DNA of 64,000 nt from positions 10,910,501-10,974,500 of the forward strand of contig NC_086185.1 in the NCBI RefSeq assembly GCF_023053635.1, written 5' to 3'. The notes under the pieces are model-generated. The model did not search any database, had not been told where the DNA came from, and saw only the letters and a list, made by a program, of their open reading frames with translations. This DNA comes from Elgaria multicarinata webbii. Lineage: Eukaryota; Chordata; Lepidosauria; Squamata; Anguidae. Position numbers and translations under genes: made by a program. Of the stretch, positions 11,635 through 23,691 are shown in pieces. Position 1 is the first letter of the stretch, and every line of letters begins with the position of its first letter.

Positions 11635-12125
11635 TTTATTATTTTATTTATTCATTATATTTATATCCCCCCTTTCTTCCTTCTTAAGGAACCCAAAGCT
11701 ATGTACATAATCCTCCTTCTTACGACAAGCCTGTGAGGAAGGTTGAGCTGAGAGTCTGTGACTGGCCCAAAGGAAGACCGTTTTTTTTCCTCAGCGTTTT
11801 AACAGTCTAGTAAGTTAATTTTAACTTTGCTGTTTTAAATTTGTATTTTAAATCTGTATTAATTTCTGCATTGCTGCTTGATTTTATCCTGGTTGCATTT
11901 TTATATTGTATTTTATAGTACGCTTTTATACTGGTTATTTTATTTTGAATGGTTTTTGTGGTTTTATTTTTTGTAAACCACCCAGAGGGCTTTGGCTATT
12001 GGGTAGTATAAAAATGCAATAAATAAGTCCGTCACCCAGTGGGCTTCTGTGGCTGAGTGAGGACTAGAAGCCAGATCTCACAATTCCCAGTCCAACACTC
12101 TAGCCACTACCCCACAGTGGCTCAC
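11635..12125 (-). repeat. CORE-SINE (MIR-like) split by a LINE tail
   Basis: A reversed tRNA/CORE SINE runs 11635-11772 ('...gagagtctgtgactggcccaaag') and resumes at about 12030-12125 ('gtcacccagtgggcttc...ccactaccccacagtggctc'). The insert at about 11790-12028 is a plus-oriented LINE 3' tail ('gtaaaccacccagagggctttggctattgggtagtataaaaatgc'). Confidence 0.7.
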
Positions 12126-12935
12126 TGTAGTATCTGAAGGGCACCAGGTGGGGAAGGGCCCCCCTACAGCTGCATGTCACGAGCAGGAACACATTTTTGG
12201 AGTGATGAACAGCACGTTTTCGTCCTGTTAAGGGAATGCATCTCTACCTGCACATCCAGGCTGATTTAGCATGGCCTTCCTAATAAAACTGGAGCAAAAG
12301 TTCAAGCCGCAGCCTGTTGGACCACTAACATACCTTCCTAGGAGTTAAAAGGGCTCAACCGGTGCTTGAAATTGGTTACAGATTCGTCACGATAGGCCTT
12401 TTCCTTTATTTGAATGGTAATGACAGGATGGGTTGCTTTGAAAGAGGCAGGTTTCTGATATAAGGAAAACCACTGATCCCTCTCGTCATTTTTCGGAACA
12501 CACAAATCTTTCGCCCATATAAAGGCAAGAGCCAGTACATTCTGTGGGCTCCGGTTGAATATTTAAACAGTGCATTTTAAAGAAACAAACTTAACTACAT
12601 TGCAAACACATCAGGAAATGGATTTCTATCACATGTATGGCTGATCCATACACTGAGGCTGACCCTACTTTTGGAATAACTTGTCCCTCGAGTTCCATCA
12701 AAGTTTATATATAGGTGCTTCGCCACAGGAAATGCAAAATGTTCCAGCTTGGGGCAATTTAACAGACAGCGCATAGTTGCTAAGACACTGAGCTACATAT
12801 CCACTGGTTCCTAATTCAAATCTTGCTTCCACCATAAACCCCCTCAGTGGCCTTAGGCAGCTAGATGACGCCTGCAAAGGGCTTTTGAAACCTGAAACTG
12901 ATATACAAACAGATTAGATATGCACTAATAATACA
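12126..12935. other. Intergenic sequence without recognised features
   Basis: Mixed sequence with no supported gene and no clear repeat boundary. Confidence 0.4.
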
Positions 12936-12940
12936 TACAC

Positions 12941-12949
12941 GTACACACG

Positions 12950-12999
<50 letters not shown>
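12941..12999. repeat. (CA)n microsatellite
   Basis: A nearly pure CA/GT dinucleotide run of about 58 bp, the kind of tract that is often length-polymorphic. Confidence 0.95.
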
Positions 13000-13004
<5 letters not shown>

Positions 13005-13104
13005 AGTTATATTAAATTTTCCTTAATCATAAGCCTGGGAAAGAAAGGGAGAATTTCCAGTTATAAGTAGTGATGGTCACAAGCTTAGATGATTTTTTTT
13101 TAAA

Positions 13105-13165
13105 AGGATTACCGCCCAGAGAGCTTCGGCTATTGGGAGGTATAAAAATTAAATAAATACATAAA
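13105..13165 (+). repeat. LINE 3' tail
   Basis: 'accgcccagagagcttcggctattgggaggtataaaaattaaataaata' is the terminal tail of the L2-like family in this window. Confidence 0.6.
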
Positions 13166-13339
13166 TTAACAGCTATTAACCATGATAACTTTCAAGTGCA
13201 GAAGCAGTCACTCTCTATACCAGATGGTTTTGCAAGCAAGGAAATTCTGATGTTTGACATCTATTAATGTGCAATCCTGTGCATGTTTAGATTCCCAGGA
13301 CTGTTTTCTGTCCCAACATGCCTACTAGGATTGCTCCCT

Positions 13340-14914
13340 TAATTTATTTTAGTGACTCATTAAATTTTAAAAAATATATATACTGGGAGCCAGCATAAAA
13401 TCTAAGAATACAGGACCAGTAAGAAGTTCATGTTTTAGTTTATAAACTGAAGGTCTAAAGAAGATGGAAATTGGGGCAGGGGGTCCCTGAAAAACCCTGC
13501 CTCGGCTGTTTAAGTGAGCTTTGCCCATTAAAAAAGAAGGTCTTCTACTCCCCTCTACTGGTTCCACCGGCATGTGTTTCCACGTTGAAGCAATAATCAC
13601 TGTGGCAATTTATCATTTGAAAAGTGGGAGATACCAAATCCTTGCGCAATATCAGCATCACACCAAATAGCAAAATGGAAAGAAGCAGGATATTTAAATT
13701 TTAAAGAATGATTTTTACTATCCCTTTTAGGTGTCATTAATTTTAGCTGAGAAGCACGACTGAATACAAGTTTAGCATTTTTGCTACTACTTCAACGTTT
13801 CAGCATGTATTTTTATCTATGCACACTCATTTCCTTTTACAAGACATATCAATACTGCCCCCTCCTCTGCAGCAGAGGAATATCAAATGCAATTGCCACA
13901 ATACAAGATGACATTCCAAAGATGATATTTTAATTGGTTAAGAAGCATTTCTGAAATCTCTGGGTGGGTTCAATATATATATTCTTTTGTACTTTAAACT
14001 GCCCTCCTTCCCTCAATCTTTCACCAATCTTCTTGAAATTCTCAGGGTATGTAAAATCAACATTTCTTTCTGGCACATGTAAATTTCGGCAAGATTGTTG
14101 AAACATTTTCGATTTTATGAATGTTAGAATAACACACACACCCCAATTACTGCTTTATATTGGTGGAATGCAGAATCTACTCATTGCTCTTAACTACATG
14201 GACACTGCAGTATCCATGCAATATTTTAAGGGAATGTAGGCAAAAGTGTTGAAAAATATATTTTATTCCTTCCGTACTGAAGTGATGATGCCAATATAAG
14301 CTTCAAGGTATGAGGAGCACATTGACAACTATCATTTTGATTTATGTCTTGCTACAAGTATGCTTGTTCTAGGATACCATGGAAAGATTATCCAGTGAAG
14401 TTTGAACAACTCACAAAAACACATACACAAAATACCATTCTATCCAACTGATCACTTCTCTCAAGTATTGAGAGAATCAGGGGTGATGATCATGTGAATA
14501 GCACGCACCACCTCAGTAATTCAACTGTAGATTTCTGCCATAATTTAAAACCCTGCTATATAACTTAAAATTATATACGTTAAGGGTGCTGCTCTTCTTT
14601 CAGTATGACGATCCGATGTGACACTTCATAAAATTTTAATCTGGGTCTTTGAAAAGACATCTGCAAAAAATATAACCCTCAACTTCCAAAGGTACTATAC
14701 AGAACTAGAAAATACACAGAAGGTCACACCACCGCTGAGTTAACATATTTTAGAAAGCGCAGCAAGAAAAAGGAAAAAACCCAGACAAGTGCTCATTAGT
14801 GTGCTGTTTAAATATCTAGACAGGTTATAGACAGAGATCGTAGGCAGGCTATAGTTTATGTACATAGATTGCTTTGGAAGCATATGCTGAAGACCGCAGG
14901 TCTGACTCTTCCTG
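13340..14914 (-). other. Probable CHMP1B 3' UTR and downstream unique sequence
   Basis: This AT-rich stretch follows the CHMP1B stop on the minus strand, is largely free of recognisable repeats and has no plausible coding frame. Possible poly(A) signals in minus sense (TTTATT on the plus strand) are at 14262-14267 and 13343-13348. The repeat-poor character suits a long 3' UTR, but the end cannot be fixed without transcripts. Confidence 0.4.
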
Positions 14915-17900
14915 TTACACTTGATCACGAAGGCGTGCCAGTCTTTGAGAGAGCTCATCCTGCAGGAATCAGAACAACCACAACATTTAATATGCTACCT
15001 AAGGGTGAAGACGTAAATTCTGTAAGACCAACAAATGAAGAGAAAAAAACACTGAGCTCAGGCAAACCTTTGCCAGGCCCAAGCATCTACATTTCAGAAT
15101 TAAGCTAAGTCTAAACTGCACTACTGAATGTATTACTATTCATTATAAAGGCCCTAAAGTTGTGGGGCTTTTTTAGGCATGGCACAGAGATGTAAAAAAA
15201 AAATTGTGTGCCCACTTACAATCTAAGAAGCTCAATACAAGAAGAATGAGGAGAGAACAGAAAAACAAGAAAATTCATTTAGTAGAGAGAACATAAAAAA
15301 GCAATAGGACGTTTTCTTTTTAGCTAACTTGTCCCAATATAATGAGACGTAGCTGGATTACATGCAGCAAACGCTGATTCAGGTATATCCGAAAGATTCA
15401 ATAGTAAGAACACAGCAAGCACTCTTCTATGCCCTTCAGGGAAGTGATACAAAGCAAGGCAAAGCAAAGCAAAAGCGTTTACCTGTTCTGTTGAAGCAAC
15501 ACTTGTACCAACAGAGCCTGTCTGTCCCTGAGGTAGCTCCATATTCAGGTCAAGGCTAGAGTTCAAAAGGAGAGAAACAAAGCTGATCGTGTACACAAGC
15601 ATTGGTGGACCGTACGTCAACTGCACTTCTTGCCACAAGCCACAAACTGAAAGTCTTGTTCACTTGCATCCCCAGTCTTTAACATATTCACCCCAATGCA
15701 GTGCTCCATGCATGCTGTTTAACGCAAATAAGCCAGAATCATGACAATGTTTGTTCTTATGATTCTGGCTTGTTCAAAGAGCAACAAGCCAACATTCCCG
15801 TTTGGACATAAGAATAAACAAAACCAGGGCAGAAGGTTCCCTAATTTGTTTAGCTGCTTTTGCTCGCTCATGGTAACCAGAATTCTGAGCATGCCTGGCT
15901 TACTGTGATGCCTGAACTGGGTCTATACCATTTCTGTGTTCGACTATTACATTCTGTGAAATAACTTTATTAGAACTTTAAAATTCTCCTGTTCTAAATA
16001 TTTAAGGGGAGTGGCCGCACGTAGCTGTAGATGTTCTTGTCCCATTCAAAATAGGGATACCACTCTTGGAAAAACATGCGGACAAAAGGTTTAAAATATA
16101 CGTTAAGTACTAGACTTAAGGAGAATTTTTATAAGATGATGTATAGATGGTATATGTCTCCTTCAAAGTTAGCGAAAATGTACAGGGGCTGTTGGGGAGA
16201 CTGTTGGAAATGTGAAGAAGGAACCTTTTACCACATGTAGTGGACTTGTAAAAAAGCAAAAACTTACTGGGTTAAAATTCATTCATTAATAAAAAATTTT
16301 TTAAAGATAAATATAAAAATAAAACCAGAAGTATTTTTGCTTGGACTTATGGATGATCAATTAAAGGAAAAAGGACTGTTATTCCAATATATGATAACAG
16401 CAGCGAGATTACTATATGCACAATACGGGGGGGGGGGGGGGGACCAAGTACCAACAACGGACAAATGGCTTCTCAAGGTGTTAGAGTTGGCGGAGATGTC
16501 AAAATTAATGGCATAAGTAAGAGAAAAATCAATAACTTCATTTGCAACGGACTGGAAACTTTTGATAAGGGTACATACAAGAACTGCAAAAGAATGTTTG
16601 TTTGTATGTGGATTCTACATATAACTTGTCTTTTTCTTTTCTTTTTTTGGTGGCCTTTTCATTTCTATGTAATCCTGAGCTGGCTAAATAGTAATAATTG
16701 ACAGCCGCCGTCTGACATGAAGATTGCTTCAAATGGAGTATAGCCTTATGTATATGTGGGGTTTTTTAACAGATGTATTGTATGTGATGTTATGTATTCT
16801 GTATTGTTTCCCATTCCCCTATGTGTTTCTGTAGAAAAATAATAAAAGTATTCAAATGCAAAATAGGGATACCACTCTTGAAATGATCTGAATGCCTGGC
16901 ATACTTCCAAGTAAGGGAAATGGCAGCAGTATTGTTGTTTTCTGAAAGCACAATGCTATACTGTCATGAAGTGAGTGCAATTTCGTTGGCTGCCACTTTG
17001 CTTACTGTATCAGTGAAAGCCAAGCACTAGTTGCTACCTCAAATACATTAAAACTGTATTAATTTGCTGGTATTAGAATACCCAATGTTCCAGTCTTTAG
17101 AAGTTTACACTCACCCAGCTTCATCAGCCATTTCATTCAGAAGCAGATCCACTTGGTTCTTAAAAAAGGAGAAGGCTAAATCAGCTGAACCGCATAACAT
17201 AAAAATCACAGCAATATAATAGAAGTGGAGCTTTTGAACTTTGGGTACTTTACCACTAGAGGGAACTGCAAGCATTCACACAGAAAATCTGGTCTCTTGA
17301 AATGCTATTTCCAAGAATCTTTAAAACTTATTCTATTTAACCCTGTGCACATTTACATCGGGGTAAAACCTACTGAACTCAGAGGGACTTTCTCCTGAAC
17401 AAACATGCTAAGGATTGCACTGGGCTACACTCAAATATTTCAAAATAAATCTACTACTTATTGTCAGATGTTTTAATTGCTTTTAGTGGTATCTTTATTT
17501 ACTACATTTCTATACTGTCCAATAGCTGAAGTTCTCCGGGCCGGTGGACAAGCTGTCTTTCAAGGATGATTGCCTACTGTTCCTGGACTTCTCACTTGAG
17601 GAATCCTTGAGAAGCACCCAAGGAAGGACAGAGCTCCCCAGAACACAGTTTGAAATCCACCTTGTTTTTAAAAATAGAACAGATTTCCTAGGCTGCTTCA
17701 TTCTCTAGCTGAGGCAAAGAAGGTCCAGCTCCAGGGAAGAAGTAAAAGTGCCTCTTAGTCCCACCAGCTCTTCCTTTGAAAGTCTGTTTCACAGGGGCCT
17801 GGACAGAGAGTACCTGGGGTGTATCGACCACTGCCTGGAGGCCACTGGGCTGAACAAATACTGGGGAGGTATTCTGCCTTAATGGGGACTTACTTGCGGT

Positions 17901-20900
17901 GTTGTTAGCGTAGTGGTATTACTCATCGTGTCTTCCATTTGCGCCGTCTGAACATCTAAAGTTTCAAACTGCTGTTCAAATTTGTCCATCAAGGCAGATA
18001 TCTGCAGGAAAGCATATGGGGGTCAAGCCAGTAACCCACACAAGGTAAAACGTGTCAAGCTAGTAACCGGGGGCAGGGAAATGAACATTTAACATCTGAA
18101 TTTACCTTTTCTAAGTTCATACTTTTCAATGTAGCATCCATAGATTTGACTACTCCAGCCATCGACTTTGTGACCTAAAAGGGAACATATATAACAACCA
18201 CGTTTGCATTATGTACTTTAGTTCCATTATTTAACCGGGGTGGGTGGGGGCATTGTGGCAGAAAAGCAACAAAGACATAACGTAACCTAGAATTGCACAG
18301 TACTACGGTTTCATTAGTTAGCCGCTTAAGTACACTTGAAGATATTCTTTCTAGACCAGTGGTTCTCAACCTTTTTTGCTCCATTCCCCTTTCACCATTG
18401 TTCAGAATATAATTCCCCCCTTCGTAAGATAGTCTAACTCAAAAGGTGCATTCCAGATAATATGCATATAATATTGAAAATCTTTTATTTTTTTCTATAT
18501 TATTCCCATTTAAAGGGGCAATGCAAAACATGGGCCCTTTTACATTCTCAGCTCCCATGCTTTGCATTGCCCCTTTAAATGGGAAGCTTGAAACTTCTAG
18601 GATTGCGAGGGAGGAAGGGAAAAGAGTGCAAAGGCCTGGCTTTTGCAGACGACATGACACTTTTCTGGGACGTTTTTAATAACGTGTAGGAAGACATAAT
18701 CTACAGGACATCATACCACTCCCCCCCCCCCCCCGGAACCCTAAAACTCCCTCCCCCCCCATTGAGAACCCATGTTCTAGACTATATTTAAGTGAAAGAA
18801 ATAAATGTGAAATACTACAGAATTTTAAATAATTGCGGAGTATGTGGCAAATATCTATGGATTTGCCTTGCCCGAGCTGTCTAAATGAATAGGAAGAAAA
18901 CACAGAAAGGTGCCTCAGACTAAATCAGGCAATTGGTCCATTAAAGTCGATGTTGTCTACAATATGGCTTTCTTAGCCCCACTTGGGAGAGGCCAGGGAC
19001 TGAACTGGGGCCCTTTGCACGCAAAACATGTGCTCTCCCACGGAGCTATGGCCCTTCCCCATTATGCTACACACAGTGCAAAGTGAAATATTTGGCATCT
19101 TGCTTTTGTTGCTAGAACACGAGAAAGCTGCTCACCTTGCCCATTGTCACTGCTGTTTGAACTCTCGCTGCCACAGCATCCACCCGAGCGCTCATGCGCA
19201 AGAAGTTGATCGCTTGGTTCTTTTGCCGGATTGCGTTTTCTGCATGTATTCTTGCAACTTCCGTATTACCTTTCTGAATTGCCTTTTGCGTAATAATAAA
19301 AAGTAGAACACAGCTTTTCAACTACTTCAAAGAGGGGCACTAACAAATCCCAGCTTTCAACAGTCACTTTCAACCCCTAGTACACACAGGGCAATAAGCT
19401 GGATAATAGCATATGGTTAACTATCAAGTGATTCCCTGAGCTTTAGGACTTTCATTGTTTGAAAAAAAAACCATGTGGAACGGGTCAGCACTTTGCATTC
19501 AAAACCTCAAACTGGCACCTGCCAAAAATAAGTTTCTCGAAGCAAGTGCTAACGGTCCAACTAAGAATCACATCAGATGATCTGCAGCAGGTGAAACTAC
19601 CCCAACACCCACGTTTATTGAATGAACTCTCCTGGAGACACTCATTAGCTTCTTAATGAGCCAGAAGTGGTACTTGGTTGGAAGGGTTGACAAGAGGGAA
19701 TCCTGTACTTGTTTATAGATAGAAAAAAGTACGACAACTCCCAGCATTCCTCCAGACCCCCTTTTTTGTCTAAATATACATAGGATTGCACCCTAAAGCT
19801 GACAATTTAAAGAATTCAGGAAGATAAAAATCCAGGAAGCTAGCCCAGTACAGTCGACACCAACTGGTAGCAGCTCTCCAAGGCTTGAGGATTTGAAACT
19901 GGAGCCTTCTTCATGGCAAACATGTGCTCTACCACTGAGCTGCAGTCCTTCCTTACTGTTGCTGAAGACTCCTTAGCGCACCACCCCCAAATACAACAAC
20001 AACTTCTACTACAACAACAAAAAGCACTTCGGAAATTACTGCTTTGAAGCCCAAGTGCAGATTAATGTTCAGCCAATATCTACAGATATTTGGGGTAAAG
20101 TGGTTTTAGGGGGATTCTGTAAACTAACCTGGAAAACTACATTGATTGTGATTTTTAGATTTAAACATGAGCATATCAAAGCCAGAAAGAGTTTCATCAC
20201 CAGTATAGCATATTAACAGTGCCAGCTTTTATGTATATTTCCAATGTTACTGCAAAACATTGTCGTTACACACTATAAAACAGAGCAAAGGAGAAATGAC
20301 CAAGCTAGTTTAATCTCTCACCTTCTTAATTTTGGTTTTTTCAATCTTTTCTTCTTTATCACACTTTTTGGAATTTCTGTTAAGCTCTTTGGCAGCAAAC
20401 TTTAAGTTGAAGAGATGTTCTATAATTCAAGTTAAGGATGACGCTTAACAAGTGGCATCAATGCTGCTGATAGGCTCAAAGGTTTTATCCAAGGATTCTC
20501 AGTAGCAATTTTTGAACACAAAATAGTATCATCCCAAGAAGGTGTTTTCACAGCTCAATGCATGTGCAAACCAAACCTCGGAAATGTTGCTGTACACTGG
20601 AAGCAAGAGTGCAGCTTCTCTCTCTCTATTTATTTCAGTTTATAGTATACCCTGCCCCAAATGCTTGGGGGAGATGATAAGAGGTAAAAAAAAATTACAA
20701 GATTAAAGCAGATTTTTTTAATAATTACATATACTTCCTCGTCATAAGTAACTCCTGACACTGCCTATTTTTTATATCTTCCAGCAACTAAAATATATTT
20801 TAAAAATAAGCAAATGAAAGAAAAAACCCACCCACTCATGAAACCAATAAATACTGCAACTCTACACCCTTTTACTAGGAAGTAAGCCCCACTCAAGGGG

Positions 20901-21657
20901 TTTAATTCTGAGTAAATATATAGGATTGTAATGTAAAACTCTCTGACACCAGTGTTCCAAAACCATCCTGAAGGGGTGGGTCTCACAGCCTGTCCTGAAC
21001 ACCAACATAGATACCGCCCAGAGAGCTTCGGCTACTGGCGGTATAAAAATGTAATAAATAAATAAATGTTTACAAATGTCTCCCTGGAGGCTGGTCTGTA
21101 ACCCCAGAGCAATCACTGAAATCCTGGTTTCTAATCTTCTGCTATGATGGCACACACAAATAGGGCATCCAAAGATGTTAACTGGAAATATACAGAGGGA
21201 GGTGGTGACAGTGCTCACAAAAGGTAGGTAGATCCTAAACCACCAAGGCCTTCAGAAGATAAGCCCAGTATCTTAAACTGTAAAGTTAACTGAACAGCTA
21301 GGGCAACACTGATAGCAACAAAATCATAGTAGGAACACAACTCTCTTAATCTTCCCCAATGTCCTTAAAACATAGTTCTATTAAGCCCACTAATAAGTAT
21401 CCAGCAAGCTTGTATGAAGAGACAATTTCCACTCAATCTCTTTTATCATGCATTACGGGCACAGAAAGAGAGAGGGCCTGTTCAGATGACACGCTAAGCC
21501 ATGGTTTGGCTACTAACCCTTTTGCAGCAAATGGTAAGTATGTTTAAACCGTGGTTATGTAGCCACCATAGATAGGAATGGTTCACGTGACATGTTAGGC
21601 TATAATGTTTCGCTCAAAATGCTTAACTACCGTGGCTTAGCGTGTTGTCTGAACAGC

Positions 21658-21695
<38 letters not shown>

Positions 21696-22589
21696 CTTAA
21701 TGCATTAACCAATCTCATACAATAACTTTGCTGAACTTTTTAACATGTTTTTTAAACTTCAGTATAAGACAACTACTTATACATACCAAGTGAGTCATGT
21801 TTACAGCTTTGTTTACCAAATGTAGAATCTACCTTTCCCTTTAAAATCAGAAAGCTAGAACTCCTTACTTGTTAGCATTTCTCACACACATCAGGGGTGT
21901 GCTCCTTTGCACACCCAAACATGTCTTGAAGGAATCATAAAGCTCAGGACACTCCCAACAGTGATAAATGAAAAAATGGATGGGGCTGTTTATCTAGGTG
22001 CCTTTATTTTACAATAGAAAAATACTTGCTATATAAGCAACAACCCAGACAGAAGGAAAATGGCAGGGGTACAGGAAGAGTCTGGGGAAATAAATTAAAT
22101 ATTTTTCTCAGCTTTCTCGGACTATACAAGTGTGGAGAAACTGTTTCAGTTGCTAGAATAGAAAGACAAGGAAGATGATATCATAGTGTGTCATTAATTT
22201 TTTACCTCAGCAGCCATGGGCGAGGCAGAACTACATGCTTTAAGACAGGATTGCTGAACCCTACAAATCAGTGTCTGACCCAATCCTGGATGGGCAGGTG
22301 GTTGAAAGGGGAGAAATGGGGAAATCTAAGTAACAGGGAAAGATTCACAGAAGATCTTCAGCCCTGATTTGGGAGGGAGTAAGACAAGGAAAACCCAAGA
22401 GGGAACTTGTGCTGTCACTGCCAATCACAGCAAGAACCAAAGGAGTAAACATATGTGTTACAACAAAAATAGAAAACAACAACAAAAATAGAAAGTCTTT
22501 AAGGCCCAACAGATTTATTGTGGAAGAAACTTCCATGGACTTCAGCCCGATTTGTCAGGTGCATGAAATGTTATCTGCAGTTGGCTGAT

Positions 22590-22637
<48 letters not shown>

Positions 22638-23691
22638 AGGTACAGAGAAAAGTAAAGCTATGAAGACTCCATTGGAAAGAAATGTCCCACACCATGACCG
22701 TTTACAATTTCTTTCTCTATGCTGGTGCATGGACATATACAGATATACTACCATTGGACTACAATGCTTTACTAAATGCACAGAGTGGTCACTAGTCTAT
22801 GAGCTAATATCACAATAAACCTGCAAGCCGTTTAAGATGCCACTGTAAAGGCTTTTCTTTGACATAACAAGTAATAACAAGTTAGAACATTGAACTAGGC
22901 CCAGAAAGACCCCAGGTTCAAAGCACCATACTTTATGCCATGCTAAACTACCCCACAGGGTTGCTGTGAAGGTAAAGAGGGGGGGGGGTAATGATTCACA
23001 TCACCTTCAGCTTCTTGGGAGGAAAGGCGGGAAGTAAATGCAATAACCAAATAATAAATCAGGGCTGGGCAAGTTGTGGCCCTCTAGATGTTTTGGCTTA
23101 CACCTGTCACACCTAGTCTGCATAGTGAAGGATGATGGGAGTTGTAGTCTGGTGGGCCACAAGCTGCCCACCAAGGAAACACATAATTCTGCAACTCGAA
23201 AGACAGGATTTAACTACCCTAAAAAGGCCTCTTGCCCTGTTACTCTCTCACTTACACAAAAGGGACCCTTCCCCTGGACTACAACTCCCAGATTTCCTGG
23301 TCATTAGGCATGCTAGCTGGGGATGATGGGAGATGTGGTCCCCAAAAAATCTGGAAGGGGAATGCTGGATTAAGGAACGCTTTGCACCTCACACACAGAC
23401 ACCGCCAACAACTCCCCCCCCCCAAAAAACACCTGTCACTCATGGCGAGAAGCACCAATGGGGAGAAAGGTTTACTCTGAAGCCCCGCCTACTCGAAGCA
23501 CACAGCTCAACGGCTCCCCCTGCCGTTGGGGGGAGGTAAAGGGTCCCAGGGCGAGCCACGCCCCCTGTCAATCAGCGACAGGGCGGGGCTTCTTTTGCCC
23601 ACCCCCACCCCCGAACGCGTCAGCCTCCCCCCTCCCCCGCCGTGTTTCCCCCTCAGGCACTGTCGTCAAGGATACTCTCCATGTTGGACAT
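14915..23691 (-). CDS. CHMP1B: CHMP1B, ESCRT-III subunit (charged multivesicular body protein 1b), 8 coding exons
   Basis: Coding exons on the minus strand, in transcript order: 23676-23691, 20322-20419, 19136-19282, 18106-18174, 17894-18001, 17115-17158, 15483-15555 and 14915-14959 (TAA at 14915-14917). All introns are GT/AG and the phases agree. The join is 600 nt, or 199 codons plus stop, the usual family length. The protein begins [18 protein letters not shown]. It has the basic helical Snf7-type core (about residues 5-150), the motif [15 protein letters not shown] near residues 73-87, and ends in a MIM1-type helix ([14 protein letters not shown]) that in this family binds MIT domains such as those of spastin, VPS4 and LIP5. 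As I recall human CHMP1B, only about a dozen residues differ; CHMP1A is clearly different. The family acts in ESCRT-III membrane scission, endosomal sorting, nuclear envelope sealing and abscission. The start is the first ATG in a good Kozak context inside a CpG island. The gene looks intact. Confidence 0.97.
16047..16880 (+). mobile_element. 5'-truncated L1 LINE with 22-bp target duplication (CHMP1B intron 6)
   Basis: Two identical 22-bp repeats (16047-16068 and 16859-16880) flank about 790 bp. In two or more frames the insert encodes the C-terminal part of an L1 ORF2, with the Cys-rich segment [19 protein letters not shown] followed by [12 protein letters not shown]. It ends 'aataaaagtattcaaatg'. 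A long perfect duplication points to target-primed integration that is fairly recent. It lies antisense to CHMP1B. A poly-G run (about 16428-16442) interrupts it. Confidence 0.85.
17340..17425. repeat. Short palindromic 'GTAAAACCTACTGAACTCAGAGGGACTT' repeat
   Basis: This is a copy of the short squamate repeat around 'aagtcccattgaattcaatgggactta', here in CHMP1B intron 5. Confidence 0.5.
18357..18774. mobile_element. SPIN/OC-type hAT MITE in CHMP1B intron 3, perfect 8-bp TSD
   Basis: It starts CAGTGGTTCTCAACC and ends in the inverted GAGAACCCATG. It is flanked by identical TTCTAGAC at 18349-18356 and 18775-18782. The interior holds a long hairpin whose arms lie at 18507-18530 and 18560-18584 ('cccatttaaaggggcaatgc' and its inverse). 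The TIR is the hallmark of the hAT Charlie/SPIN/OC group. It is non-coding, with poly-C runs near the right end. Confidence 0.9.
18897..19060 (-). repeat. tRNA-derived SINE, minus orientation
   Basis: Reading the minus strand from 19060 gives 'gggccatagctccgtgggag', an A-box like that of tRNA-Ala, then a degraded B box ('ggttcagtcc' region) and a SINE body. It lies 75 bp from CHMP1B exon 3, in intron 3. Related copies are at 19835, 49030 and 63722. It is not a functional tRNA gene. Confidence 0.65.
19835..19955 (-). repeat. tRNA-derived SINE, minus orientation
   Basis: The segment 'catgtgctctaccactgagctgcag' is a reversed tRNA-type A box. This is a degraded copy of the family at 18897-19060, in CHMP1B intron 2. 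Confidence 0.6.
20868..20940. repeat. Short palindromic 'AAGTAAGCCCCACTC' repeat
   Basis: 'tactaggaagtaagccccactcaaggggtttaattctgagtaaatatataggattg' is a copy of the short squamate repeat, in CHMP1B intron 1. Confidence 0.5.
21012..21067 (+). repeat. LINE 3' tail
   Basis: 'taccgcccagagagcttcggctactggcggtataaaaatgtaataaataaataaat' is an almost undegraded tail of the L2-like family, in CHMP1B intron 1. Confidence 0.65.
21660..21693. repeat. (GA)n microsatellite
   Basis: Pure GA dinucleotide run in CHMP1B intron 1. Confidence 0.95.
22589..22637. repeat. Compound (CT)n(CA)n microsatellite
   Basis: A CT run passes directly into a CA run in CHMP1B intron 1. Confidence 0.95.
23061..23170. mobile_element. 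Palindromic ACTACAACTCCCA-type MITE
   Basis: 'gggcaagttgtggccctctagatgttttggcttac' and the inverted half 'gatgggagttgtagtctggtgggccac' form the usual imperfect palindrome. In CHMP1B intron 1. Confidence 0.65.
23269..23358. mobile_element. Palindromic MITE just inside CHMP1B intron 1
   Basis: 'ctggactacaactcccagatttcc' and 'gatgggagatgtggtcc' form an inverted pair about 320 bp downstream of the CHMP1B start codon. The left half carries ACTACAACTCCCAG, close to the ZNF143/THAP11 promoter motif. Confidence 0.65.

Noticed and set aside
14869-15108. Plus-strand frame of 79 aa over 14.9-15.1 kb
   Set aside because: Antisense shadow of CHMP1B exon 8.
18897-19060. tRNA gene
   Set aside because: The A box is tRNA-like but the cloverleaf is not complete, and the same sequence recurs with a shared SINE body.
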